Shown here: piece by piece, positions 1 through 6,700 of the stretch | Position numbering within the stretch: position 1 is the stretch's first letter | Layout of the letters: each line of letters starts with the position of its first letter | NCBI GenBank assembly: GCA_041484195.1 | Contig: JBGPHC010000052.1 | Coordinates: 1 to 11,984, forward strand | From: PSRI01 sp041484195 | GTDB lineage: Bacteria > Bacteroidota > Bacteroidia > Chitinophagales > Chitinophagaceae | Direction: 5' to 3' | Length of the DNA stretch: 11,984 bases | Program-made: the position numbers and the translations under genes | The notes under the pieces: model-generated | Told to the model about the DNA's origin: nothing | The model's database searches: none | The model's input: only the letters and a program-made list of their open reading frames with translations

Positions 1-96
1 TAACGAAAGACCATTTTCAATATGCTCTTTACAAATCTGATGTTTAAGTTCAAGGCTGTAAAAAGTCCGTCTTACAAACTCATTCGAATTATACAT
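1..96 (-). CDS. Transposase-like protein, N-terminal 32 codons only (runs off left edge)
   Basis: Reading the minus strand from the ATG at 96-94 gives an open frame of 32 codons to the window edge with no stop. The protein begins MYNSNEFVRRTFYSLELK and continues with HQICKEHIENGLSL. A basic start, then a phrase of the type 'F-x-L-E-x-K-x-x-I-C-x-E-x-x-x-N-G-x-S-L', is what the first helices of the helix-turn-helix domain of IS3-family OrfA-like transposases look like (family knowledge, from memory). The piece is too short for catalytic residues to be visible. It reads leftward out of the window, and the 40 bp in front of it look like an insertion-sequence end. It could instead be another small HTH protein. 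Confidence 0.55.
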   Translation of the reverse strand, partial: MYNSNEFVRRTFYSLELKHQICKEHIENGLSL

Positions 97-137
97 TTTT
101 ACACTCAATTTGTGTAAACCTATTTTAGGACAAGACA
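1..137 (-). mobile_element. Probable end of an insertion sequence (IS3-like), partial
   Basis: The transposase-like frame starts at 96. Read on the minus strand, the 41 bp before it begin TGTCTTGTCCTAAAATAGG at 137. A TG-initial end a few tens of bases before orfA is typical of IS3-family elements. The outer limit at about 137 also coincides with the first base at which the downstream repeat copy (137-226) becomes similar to its second copy (250-339), which supports a junction there. The other end and the target-site duplication lie outside the window, so family and boundary are inference. Confidence 0.4.
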
Positions 138-226
138 GAACACGAATTATTACTAATGGCGGGTGGTGGACACAATCCACGCCGGGGGATTATGGTGGTT
201 AGTGAGGACACTAACCACGGCGAGCG
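137..226. repeat. REP-like hairpin repeat, copy 1
   Basis: This 90-bp unit recurs at 250-339 with an offset of exactly 113 bp and about five mismatches. It contains a perfect 10-bp inverted repeat, GTGGTTAGTG (195-204) and CACTAACCAC (209-218), around the 4-base loop AGGA. A second, imperfect GC-rich stem pairs GGCG..TGG near 158-168 with CCACGCC at 177-183. Two hairpins per unit and an intergenic position resemble REP/BIME-type elements, which also occur in Bacteroidota. Short open frames across the block follow from the repeat and are not counted as genes. Confidence 0.75.
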
Positions 227-249
227 AAGTTTTCTTTTTGGTAGATTTG

Positions 250-339
250 AGAACACGAATTATTACTAATGGCGGGTAGTGAACACAATCCACGCCGGGG
301 GATTATGGTGGTTAGTGAGGACACTAGGCACGGCGGGCG
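250..339. repeat. REP-like hairpin repeat, copy 2
   Basis: This is the second copy of the 90-bp unit, separated from copy 1 by 23 bp of unique sequence. The main hairpin has decayed: the left arm GTGGTTAGTG is intact (308-317), but the right arm reads CACTAGGCAC, leaving one mismatch and one G-U pair. The GC-rich stem around AATCCACGCCGGGGG is retained. The right arm therefore drifts while copy 1 keeps perfect pairing. Confidence 0.72.
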
Positions 340-384
340 TGGGTTATGAAACTTACTTCTGCTGACGAACCTGATTTGATAATG

Positions 385-408
385 GTGGTTAGAGGGTGCA
401 AAAACCAC
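385..408. repeat. REP-like repeat, degenerate third fragment
   Basis: The string AATGGTGGTTAG, a 12-nt loop region and AAACCACGG repeat the central hairpin of the two upstream copies. GTGGTT (385-390) can pair with AACCAC (403-408). The flanking parts of the 90-bp unit are missing, so this is a hairpin-only remnant of the same family. Confidence 0.5.
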
Positions 409-451
409 GGCTTCGCAGGCATAAAATTCGTATTCCGGAACTTGTACCAGC

Positions 452-469
452 TTGTTCCAAATTGAACAA
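452..469. other. Hairpin upstream of the membrane acyltransferase gene
   Basis: TTGTTC (452-457) and GAACAA (464-469) form a perfect 6-bp stem around CAAATT. Flanking GC and GC can extend it with a one-base bulge. It lies about 93 bp before the start at 562 and just after the repeat block. No T-tract follows on either strand, so a terminator is not supported. It could be a regulatory site or another degenerate repeat hairpin. Confidence 0.3.
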
Positions 470-561
470 AGCATGAACTGGTAAAAGTTTCTCTTCGTCC
501 GAAATTTGAGAATATTTTTTTTGGCTGATCATTAATGGAATTTAAACATTAAACAAGGGGA

Positions 562-1725
562 ATGAAGAGAATCTACAGCATTGATTTTACGAGGGGCCTC
601 GTTATGATTATCATGGCCCTGGATCACGTGCGTGACCTCATGCACGTGAATTCAGTCACACAAAGTCCTACTGACCTGGCCACTACCACCCCCGTCCTTT
701 TCTTTACCAGATGGATTACCTATTTATGCGCGCCTATATTTGTCTTCCTGGCCGGCACCTCCGCGTATATATCATTCAAGAACAAAAGGAATCCCTCCCA
801 AAGCAGGAATTTTCTCCTGAAGCGCGGCCTTTGGCTGGTATTACTTGAATTTACAGTCGTCAATTTTGGGATCCAGTTCGACCCTCGTTTTCATATCTTA
901 CTTTTCGAAGTGATCGCCGCCATTGGTTTCGGGTTTATTGTCCTTGGCCTATTGATCAGGTTACCAGCAAGAACCATTGGAATCATTGGTCTAATCATCA
1001 TATTTACCCATGATCTGTTCTCCCTGATCCCATTTGGACAGGACTCCGGTTTGAAAGATATTCTGGCACCATTCTTCGGCCCGACCGTCTTCCCGATAGA
1101 CTCTCAAAGAATGTTTATCGTGGGCTATCCACCGATACCCTGGTTGGGTATCATGCTGGCAGGCTTTGGCTCAGGAAGATTATTCGAATTGCCTGAGCTT
1201 GTCAGAAAAAAAGCATTTCTCAAAATCGGGTTGGGCGCCCTCTTGCTATTCATGATTCTGCGCTTTGTAAATATTTACGGTGACCCTTCGCCATGGGCAC
1301 ATCAAAAGAATTCGATTTATGGTTTTCTATCATTCATGAATGTCACCAAATATCCGCCTTCACTCTTATTTTGTTTGGTCACCCTGGGAATCATGTATTT
1401 GATATTGGCATTTTCGGAATTTGCAAAGAACAGGATCATGGGAATGGTGTCTGTTTATGGGAAGGTCCCGTTATTTTATTTCCTGCTCCACTTTTATATC
1501 ATTCATATCGCTTTGATAGCGCTTTTGCTTTTTCAGGGCTTCAGTTGGGCAGAGTTGGATTTCGCTTCCGGAACCTTTGGAAGACCCAAGGGAGTAACAA
1601 GCGGAGTCTCGCTTTGGGCAGTCTATATAATTTGGATTGCGGTAGTATGCCTATTGTACAAACCCTGCCTCTGGTATGGCAGGTATAAAGCAGCTCACAA
1701 AGATAGCTGGTTGAAATATATTTAG
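562..1725 (+). CDS. DUF1624 / HGSNAT-type multi-pass membrane acyltransferase
   Basis: The 387-residue protein is almost entirely hydrophobic, with about 9-10 predicted membrane segments (for example near 13-27, 45-70, 88-104, 112-133, 138-155, 190-206, 218-235, 267-285, 302-325 and 350-368). Family hallmarks are the N-terminal S-I-D8-F-T-R11-G12 followed by M-A-L-D21-H22-V-R24-D25, and the late Y-G-K-V-P-L-F-Y (299-306) with H310-F-Y-I-I-H315. These match the DUF1624 / heparan-alpha-glucosaminide N-acetyltransferase-like family, membrane proteins thought to move acyl groups onto glycans; the substrate here is unknown. The start is supported because the SIDxxRG motif normally sits within ten residues of the N-terminus. 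AAGGGG lies directly before the ATG. The gene stands alone and converges with the LytTR gene. Confidence 0.85.
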   Translation: MKRIYSIDFTRGLVMIIMALDHVRDLMHVNSVTQSPTDLATTTPVLFFTRWITYLCAPIFVFLAGTSAYISFKNKRNPSQSRNFLLKRGLWLVLLEFTVVNFGIQFDPRFHILLFEVIAAIGFGFIVLGLLIRLPARTIGIIGLIIIFTHDLFSLIPFGQDSGLKDILAPFFGPTVFPIDSQRMFIVGYPPIPWLGIMLAGFGSGRLFELPELVRKKAFLKIGLGALLLFMILRFVNIYGDPSPWAHQKNSIYGFLSFMNVTKYPPSLLFCLVTLGIMYLILAFSEFAKNRIMGMVSVYGKVPLFYFLLHFYIIHIALIALLLFQGFSWAELDFASGTFGRPKGVTSGVSLWAVYIIWIAVVCLLYKPCLWYGRYKAAHKDSWLKYI

Positions 1726-1827
1726 AACCGTCAAGGTTGCGTGCTCTGCAATTATGCTTTGGCAAAATGGGAAATGGTTAAGTTGGCTGGGCGGATTCCC
1801 GTTCGTCTCATATTCCCTTATTTCATC

Positions 1828-2520
1828 TCATTTCAACAATTTCTCAATTTCACTCATATAGGCTGGGCCCGCGGGAAGCTCTGTCTGTTTTACCCAGACA
1901 TTATTCTTCTCTATTTTGGATATTTTTTTCTTTGCCACTATATAAGACCGATGGATCCTCAGGAAGGCAGAAGCCGGTAATAGGGCTTCAGCTTCGCTCA
2001 TGGTAAGGCGGGAGACTATTTTTTGATCTTCCAATACAAATTGCATGTAGTTACCCGTACTTTCCACGTACAAGATATCGGCGAATTGCACCTGTATCTG
2101 CTGGTAACCACTCTTGATGAAAATTGATTCGGGGGAAGGGAAAGCAATGCCATCATTGTTCCTCAGTTCAAATTGTTCCTGCGCTTTGTTACATGCCTTG
2201 AGAAACCTGGGCAGTGAAAATGGTTTTAACAGGTAATCAATCGCCTCCAGTTCAAAACTTTCCACCGCGTGCTCGCTATAGGCGGTTGTAAATATGACCA
2301 TTGGCGGATTGGTCAGGGATTTCAGAAAATCTATTCCCGACATATCCGGCATCTTTATATCCAGGAATAAGAGATCCACTTTTTCCTGCTGCAGGTGATT
2401 CATTGCTTTAAACACATTGGTGAAACAGGCGCATAGCTCCACGAATGGAACTTTGGAAGCGAGTTGCCTGATTACTTCCAGGGCTATTGGCTCATCATCT
2501 ATTGCAATGGCTTTGAGCAT
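1828..2520 (-). CDS. LytTR-family response regulator
   Basis: The 230-residue protein has an N-terminal receiver domain (about 2-120) and a C-terminal LytTR DNA-binding domain (about 132-230). Receiver residues visible are the acidic pair D8-D9, phospho-acceptor D54 in F-L-D-I-K-M-P-D, T78/T79 and K99 in L-L-K-P-F. The LytTR part shows I-L-Y-V-E-S-x-G-N-Y and F-L-R-I-H-R-S-Y-I-V. The frame could extend upstream to a TTG at 2616, but the ATG at 2520 begins MLKAIAIDDEP, the normal start of this family, so it is preferred. The likely partner is the LytS-type kinase at 4117-5721 on the same strand, with an esterase gene and a 317-bp gap between them. LytTR proteins usually activate a few adjacent or membrane-related genes; no clear binding repeats were found. 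Confidence 0.9.
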   Translation of the reverse strand: MLKAIAIDDEPIALEVIRQLASKVPFVELCACFTNVFKAMNHLQQEKVDLLFLDIKMPDMSGIDFLKSLTNPPMVIFTTAYSEHAVESFELEAIDYLLKPFSLPRFLKACNKAQEQFELRNNDGIAFPSPESIFIKSGYQQIQVQFADILYVESTGNYMQFVLEDQKIVSRLTMSEAEALLPASAFLRIHRSYIVAKKKISKIEKNNVWVKQTELPAGPAYMSEIEKLLK

Positions 2521-2837
2521 TTTGTTTATTTGATTCTTTTCCCAGTTAATGATCGCCAAGCGGCATGACTGTATGAATTTCTGCCGATAATCCGCCTTTG
2601 TCCAGGGCAAAGCCAAAACCTATTTCTTTGCTTTCACTTTTTATGTGGCGAAATTAATTGTTTTAACTGGTATCAATTCCCGCATTTTGCCTGGCGAAGG
2701 AAGCGATCTGGTCAGATCAAATGGCAACGCAATTGTAAGTATTGTTTTCAATTCGTTTCTGATGAATTGGCAGAACTAACTCAAAAAAATTTATCCCGCC
2801 ACAGTATTTGAAGGTCAGGAAATGCTATGGATATGCA
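2521..2837. other. 317-bp intergenic stretch upstream of the LytTR gene
   Basis: No convincing gene is seen here. The minus-strand frame that precedes the regulator (2616-2521) has no family resemblance and lacks an ATG. A string TAGGTTTTG on the minus strand near 2612-2620 loosely resembles the Bacteroidota -7 element (TAnnTTTG) but has the wrong spacing and no clear -33 partner. The gap is long enough for the regulator to have its own promoter, separate from the kinase-esterase transcript. Confidence 0.4.
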
Positions 2838-3050
2838 TCATTTCGCATTCTTTAGTTTCTCCATTTTCTTTCTAATATCAGGCAGGTCTCTGAGAGCCAG
2901 TGCCTTTGAATAATATTCCAATGCCTTTTGTTTATCCTCCTTAGCGTAGTAAAAGTCACCCATCGAATTATAGGCATTATAACTTCCAGGATAGTTTTCG
3001 ATATTCATTTTTAGGAAATTGAAAGCCCTGTTGAACTGTTTTGAATCCAT
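2838..3050 (-). pseudogene. TPR-containing C-terminal part of the esterase, separated by a frameshift
   Basis: This 70-codon frame reads as a tetratricopeptide repeat region: A-F-N-F-L-K-x-N-x-x-N-Y-P-x-S-Y-N-A-Y-N-S-M-G-D-F-Y, then K-A-L-E-Y-Y-S-K-A-L-A-L. Reading the same frame upstream of its ATG, into the 3' end of the esterase gene, gives P-P-E-Q-L-I-S-A-V-A-H-Q-L immediately before M-D-S-K. That is the linker expected in secreted esterases with a C-terminal TPR module. So this is most likely not an independent gene but the tail of the protein at 3074-4075, put out of frame by loss of one base in the run at 3085-3089. It might still be made separately from the internal ATG, but no ribosome site is evident. 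Confidence 0.75.
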
Positions 3051-3073
3051 GAGTTGATGTGCTACTGCGCTAA

Positions 3074-4075
3074 TTAATTGTTCAGGGGGAATATATTGTA
3101 CCCCATTTCTTTGCTTATATTCCTGTAATGTTCAATTATTAGGTTGTCAGAATTAAATGTGGGTTTGAAGAATTCATTGAATGGGAGGATTAAGTTGTAA
3201 AAATTGAAAATAGAATGCAGCGCGTCATAAACGGCAATCAGCGAAACGGAACCATGATCATATTCAGGGTAATATCTCCATGTAAAATTCAATTCGTCTT
3301 GCTTATTGGCATTGAAAAAGTGGCCAAGCTGTACAATGGATCGAATGTGAAGGCTTGTTATAGTTGTGTCTATCTGAACCTTTGCGGTGTCCATTCCCTT
3401 AGGCATGGTGTTGGCCATTGCAAGAAACAGCGTGAGTCTTTCAAATTTATTGTTCTTCAGTACTGCTCTTGCCTGTTTCAGTAATTTTTGATCATCCCAC
3501 CACATGCTAGGGTCAATGGCGATATAAGAATTGAATAAATGAGGGTGATTCATAAGCACCTGAATGGCCAACAATCCACCAAATGAATGGCCGATCAACA
3601 TCCGGTATGGGGCAGTGGGGTATAATGAATCAACATGAGGGATGAGCTCTTTTTCAATAAATGAAATAAATGGTTCGCCGCCTCCCGAATGCGCGGCAGA
3701 GAAACTATCCAGCATAGGGGTTGACCTGACATGTGTAGGAGTAAGGTCGCGAGTGCGGTCAGTATTAGGTATTCCTACGACTATCATTTGGGGGAAAGAG
3801 ATATTTCCACTTCCACCTCCTAATTGTTGAAGAATACTGGTGACAACTGAGAAATTCATTGGGTCTCCATCTAAAAGATAAACAACAGGGTAATGTTGTC
3901 TTGCGAAAACGCCATCCGGTGAAGTTGAATCCGGCACGTGTATCCAAAATCTTCTATTTTCTTTCAAAATATTTGAATAGACACTATCACCCATTCCAAT
4001 GACAATATTGTTGTTGGTCTGTGCTGGTCCAACTGTAGCGATCAAAAGGAGTATGTAAAATATAATTGATTTCAT
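3074..4075 (-). CDS. Secreted alpha/beta-hydrolase, esterase D / siderophore-esterase-like (PF00756 type), C-terminally truncated
   Basis: The 333-residue product has a signal peptide (MKSIIFYILLLIATVGPA, probable cleavage near 18/19) and a single alpha/beta-hydrolase domain. Visible features are the early strand Y-P-V-V-Y-L-L-D-G-D (62-71), the nucleophile elbow G162-H-S164-F-G-G167, the acid-region I-D-P-S-M-W-W-D-D (187-195), and the catalytic His region Y-D-H274-G-S-V. This matches the COG2819 / putative-esterase family, periplasmic or surface hydrolases of carboxyl esters; the substrate is unknown. The catalytic domain is complete. The reading frame ends early, after Y-N-I-F-P-L-N-N: in the +1-shifted frame it continues as P-P-E-Q-L-I-S and into a TPR module, giving a predicted ancestral length of about 412 residues. 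It starts 41 bp after the kinase gene on the same strand, so co-transcription is likely. Confidence 0.85.
   Translation of the reverse strand: MKSIIFYILLLIATVGPAQTNNNIVIGMGDSVYSNILKENRRFWIHVPDSTSPDGVFARQHYPVVYLLDGDPMNFSVVTSILQQLGGGSGNISFPQMIVVGIPNTDRTRDLTPTHVRSTPMLDSFSAAHSGGGEPFISFIEKELIPHVDSLYPTAPYRMLIGHSFGGLLAIQVLMNHPHLFNSYIAIDPSMWWDDQKLLKQARAVLKNNKFERLTLFLAMANTMPKGMDTAKVQIDTTITSLHIRSIVQLGHFFNANKQDELNFTWRYYPEYDHGSVSLIAVYDALHSIFNFYNLILPFNEFFKPTFNSDNLIIEHYRNISKEMGYNIFPLNN
3085..3089 (-). other. Frameshift site: five-base C run (G run on the plus strand)
   Basis: On the coding strand the sequence reads ATA TTC CCC CTG AAC AAT TAA. With one extra C the frame becomes ATA TTC CCC CCT GAA CAA TTA ATT AGC, that is I-F-P-P-E-Q-L-I-S, and stays open through the TPR module to 2838. 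One missing base in this homopolymer therefore explains both the early stop at 3074 and the orphan TPR frame. Slippage during replication, or a base-calling error in a homopolymer, would both act at such a place. Confidence 0.75.
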
Positions 4076-4116
4076 TAAGCAGTTCTTTTTATTATTATAA
4101 TGAATAAGTCATGATG

Positions 4117-5721
4117 CTATGGCTTAATGGTCAGTTGCACTGTAAATTCCTTTGCATCCTCCCTTGCGTCGATCAGGTGTTTGCGGGGATAGATTAATTT
4201 CAAGCGGTCCAGTACATTCTTTAGTCCAATTCCTGATCTTTCTTCATCCGGGCTATTTTTTGTTTGCCGATGAATGCTGTTTCGCACCTCAAAAAAGATG
4301 CTTTTTTCATCACAATGGAGGTTGATTCTGATCCAGGATTTCTCATTCAGACTTATGCCATGTTTAAATGCGTTTTCCACCAAGGGAATGAATATCATGG
4401 GCGAAATTTTATGGCTGCATTTCTGGTCCGGGATATTTTCCTCAATAGTAATTTCAGGAGAAGACTGGGTGCGCAATTTTTGTAAAGAGACATAATTCTT
4501 CAGATATTCCGTTTCCCTGCTCATTGGAATAAAATCAAGATTGTTTTCATGCAGCATGAAGCGCATCATGTCCCCGAGTTTTTGAATGCCACCTGATGTG
4601 CGCTCCGCGTTCTCCTGCAACGCAGTTCCATAGAGTGTGTTGAGTGTATTGAAGAGAAAATGGGGGTTGATCTGGGAGCGCAGGAATTGGAGATCGGTTT
4701 TTGATTTCATGAGCGCCTTTGCGAGTCCCCTCAACTCATGTATTTTATCCTTTTGTAGCTGGTAAATCAGCCATGAGAGAGGGGTAATTATGAATAATTG
4801 AAATGCCCAGGACAAGAGAAAGAGGGCCGGAGTAACGCCAAATCCAAAGAAAAATGGTACAGGGAATGTACACACGAAGTCTATGGTTAATATACGAAGG
4901 ATGTTGGCCGGCCTGAGAAGGGATTGGTCTCCTTTTGAAGGAAAGAACCAGTATAGATTCAGGAATACCAGGAAGACCGAGGAAAGCAGAGACACATACA
5001 TCACAAACAAAGGGCTTCCGGGCTGGACCTTTAATATTGTCGTTCCTATGGGAATAATTGACAAATACACTACCAGGAAAGCGGTAATCTGATTTACGAT
5101 CATTATGCGGTACGATCTGCCCCTGCCCTGCCTTTGAATAACCCAAATTATAAGCTCACGCAACCCTACATACAGAATATAGATGATCATTACGCCACAT
5201 ACGGACTGAATTAATCCAGGAACATTAATCAACGGATTAGGATTGATTCCATTCTTCGGGAAGATGGAAAATCCAGGATAGTTGAACAGGTATTCAGACT
5301 CATAATACACGTGCACAAAGTATGCTGCTATAAGCAGCAGGACAATCAAAATGATCTGGACAAGAGCGAATAGAAATCTTTTCAAAAACAGCATGGTTGA
5401 ATTTCTGTGGGCGGAGTTATCAGATGGAATTTTGTCTTCGGTTGAACCTTGCTGCATTCCCTTAAGGCGTGGCAGGCGTGGAATGGTAAGCAGGTTTATC
5501 CATAAGTAGGAAAGATAAATGAGCAGCCCGAGACCCAGATCTGGCACCAGAACGTTTCGGAAGAGATTAAAAGGAAAATGGCGCGCTTCAAAGGGAGCGG
5601 CATAAACTGCTTCGAACGAGTGATAACCCTGGCCGAATAATTGCCACAAATAAATGCCCAGGACAATAAGCCCAATCATGGTAACCAATACCATCTCATG
5701 TTCTCTCCATCGTATTTTCAT
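4117..5721 (-). CDS. LytS-type membrane sensor histidine kinase (His_kinase / HATPase)
   Basis: The 534-residue protein has about seven or eight membrane segments in its first 320 residues (near 12-28, 58-80, 112-138, 168-195, 206-228, 238-260, 273-294, 298-320), then a short linker (321-345) and the kinase core. The H-box is F-L-R-S-Q-I-N-P-H354-F-L-F-N-T-L-N, characteristic of the PF06580 family. The N-box is P-L-V-E-N450-A-F-K-H-G and the G-box is S-G497-I-G499-L-K-N-V. No named extracellular sensor domain is visible, so the signal is unknown. Such kinases signal to LytTR regulators; the only candidate here is the gene at 1828-2520. The first gene of a probable minus-strand transcript, it is followed after 41 bp by the secreted esterase. 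Confidence 0.9.
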   Translation of the reverse strand: MKIRWREHEMVLVTMIGLIVLGIYLWQLFGQGYHSFEAVYAAPFEARHFPFNLFRNVLVPDLGLGLLIYLSYLWINLLTIPRLPRLKGMQQGSTEDKIPSDNSAHRNSTMLFLKRFLFALVQIILIVLLLIAAYFVHVYYESEYLFNYPGFSIFPKNGINPNPLINVPGLIQSVCGVMIIYILYVGLRELIIWVIQRQGRGRSYRIMIVNQITAFLVVYLSIIPIGTTILKVQPGSPLFVMYVSLLSSVFLVFLNLYWFFPSKGDQSLLRPANILRILTIDFVCTFPVPFFFGFGVTPALFLLSWAFQLFIITPLSWLIYQLQKDKIHELRGLAKALMKSKTDLQFLRSQINPHFLFNTLNTLYGTALQENAERTSGGIQKLGDMMRFMLHENNLDFIPMSRETEYLKNYVSLQKLRTQSSPEITIEENIPDQKCSHKISPMIFIPLVENAFKHGISLNEKSWIRINLHCDEKSIFFEVRNSIHRQTKNSPDEERSGIGLKNVLDRLKLIYPRKHLIDAREDAKEFTVQLTIKP

Positions 5722-5826
5722 ATTGCATTGTTTGCAGCAAGATTAGGACAAGATGGATAGCGATCATTGGAAATGTGACGAAACGGCCCAATAATGATGT
5801 AGAAACTGGGAAAACGAGATTTTTCG

Positions 5827-5845
5827 TTCGCTATGGTGTAGCGAA
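5827..5845. other. Hairpin between the basic protein gene and the kinase gene
   Basis: TTCGCTA (5827-5833) and TAGCGAA (5839-5845) form a perfect 7-bp stem around TGGTG. It is about 50 bp downstream of the stop of the 5895-6362 gene and about 105 bp upstream of the kinase start, both on the minus strand. No clear T-run follows on the minus strand, so it is at best a weak terminator; it could also be a site in the 5' leader of the kinase gene. Confidence 0.35.
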
Positions 5846-5894
5846 GTCCAATTTGGAACAAGCAAATATTCTGACCGGATGGAATTGAATTTCA

Positions 5895-6362
5895 CTACAG
5901 TTTTCTGCGTGGCTTTCTATGCCATTTCTTAAACCAATAATTTTGATATTGATCCCTCCATTTGGCGTGACGTTCTATGAATTTCATTTTAGCATTCTTA
6001 GGGTATAGCATACCGAGAGCATCCATTTCTCTGAAGATAGTCCGGATATCCTCCGGGGAGTAGAAATTCCGGCCATAGCCCTGTTCTATAAAATAGGCAA
6101 TTAGATTTTCTCTTGCCTTTTCGACCGATGCTTTGTCGGGAGAATCTCTTTTCCAGGCTCCGCAGTCCAGGGTATCCATGAAATCTGATATCATCTGGAA
6201 TGGTGTTATATCCATCAATTTACAAAGCAATAGAAATTGATAGGGAAGGCAGCACCTGAATTCCGCGTGGCGCTCATAATTGCCGGTCTGCCATTTCATT
6301 GCAGGCTTTGGTTTATTTTTCGTGGAAACTTTTCCAAATGTTTTTTTTTGAATTGTTTTCAT
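5895..6362 (-). CDS. Unrecognised small basic protein (155 residues)
   Basis: I do not recognise the family. The product is soluble, with no signal peptide or membrane segment. It has a lysine-rich N-terminus (MKTIQKKTFGKVSTKNKPKP), a central helical part with two adjacent cysteines (F-R-C-C-L-P-Y-Q-F-L-L-L-C-K-L), and a very basic, aromatic C-terminus (W-F-K-K-W-H-R-K-P-R-R-K-L). The charge would suit nucleic-acid binding, but that is only inference. The frame extends upstream to a TTG at 6386; the ATG at 6362 is preferred because it is a normal start and the extension adds only eight residues. It diverges from the Xre-type regulator at 6760, and two identical 12-bp motifs lie 28 and 58 bp before its start, so regulation from the shared intergenic region is plausible. 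Confidence 0.65.
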   Translation of the reverse strand: MKTIQKKTFGKVSTKNKPKPAMKWQTGNYERHAEFRCCLPYQFLLLCKLMDITPFQMISDFMDTLDCGAWKRDSPDKASVEKARENLIAYFIEQGYGRNFYSPEDIRTIFREMDALGMLYPKNAKMKFIERHAKWRDQYQNYWFKKWHRKPRRKL

Positions 6363-6389
6363 GCGAATGAATTTTTTTACTGACAAATC

Positions 6390-6431
6390 ATTTCCCCGGA
6401 CAGCCAGGAATGAATTGAAATTTCCCCGGAC
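6390..6431. repeat. Tandem 12-bp motif ATTTCCCCGGAC, two copies 30 bp apart
   Basis: ATTTCCCCGGAC is present at 6390-6401 and again at 6420-6431, identical over 12 bases and spaced by 30 bp, close to three helical turns. The core TCCCCGGA is nearly symmetrical. The copies sit upstream of the minus-strand gene starting at 6362, where an operator or activator site would be expected. A weaker relative, TTTCCCGGAAC, occurs at 7024-7034 beyond the regulator gene. Function is inference. Confidence 0.4.
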
Positions 6432-6541
6432 TGGTCAAGATGGCAAATAGGATGATTCAGGCCATTATTTTGGCCGCTTGCTGAGACTGTGGAATTTCAA
6501 GCCAGGATCCTGCGTAAATCAGGATCTTAACATGAGAAATT

Positions 6542-6558
6542 TCCCATATTAATTGGGA
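6542..6558. promoter_or_regulatory. Inverted repeat TCCCA-N7-TGGGA
   Basis: TCCCA (6542-6546) and TGGGA (6554-6558) flank TATTAAT. The left half, within TTTCCCATAT (6540-6549), is repeated identically at 6731-6740 next to the regulator gene, which makes it a candidate second binding site for the same protein. Confidence 0.3.
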
Positions 6559-6700
6559 CAATTAACGTCTAGCCTGATTGGATGGTTGTTTAACGTGAAG
6601 CGATCGATCAATAAAATTGTAGACCTTGTAAGCAGGGATTTGTAAATTGTACCTGCTTTGCAATATTTTAATTATTATGAAATAAAGATACAGAAAAAAT

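Noticed and set aside
137..339. Integron attC sites or a CRISPR array, suggested by regular hairpin repeats
   Set aside because: The core lacks the GTTRRRY / RYYYAAC boxes in the right order, units are 90 bp with only two full copies, and there are no spacers of even length or cas/integrase genes.
211..474. 87-codon minus-strand open frame across the repeat block
   Set aside because: It is produced by the repeat units and their hairpins; there is no family resemblance and its sequence follows the repeat, not a protein-like pattern.
1293..1765. Overlapping open frames on both strands inside the acyltransferase gene
   Set aside because: They are shadows of the 562-1725 gene, whose protein shows clear family motifs in its own frame.
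1726..1827. Terminator between the convergent acyltransferase and regulator genes
   Set aside because: Only a 4-bp AACC/GGTT stem is visible and there is no T-run; not enough to call.
2521..2616. N-terminal extension of the LytTR regulator from a TTG
   Set aside because: The receiver domain begins normally at the ATG at 2520 and the extra 32 residues resemble nothing expected before it.
3215..3484. 89-codon plus-strand frame opposite the esterase
   Set aside because: It lies entirely within the catalytic esterase gene on the other strand and has no protein-like features.
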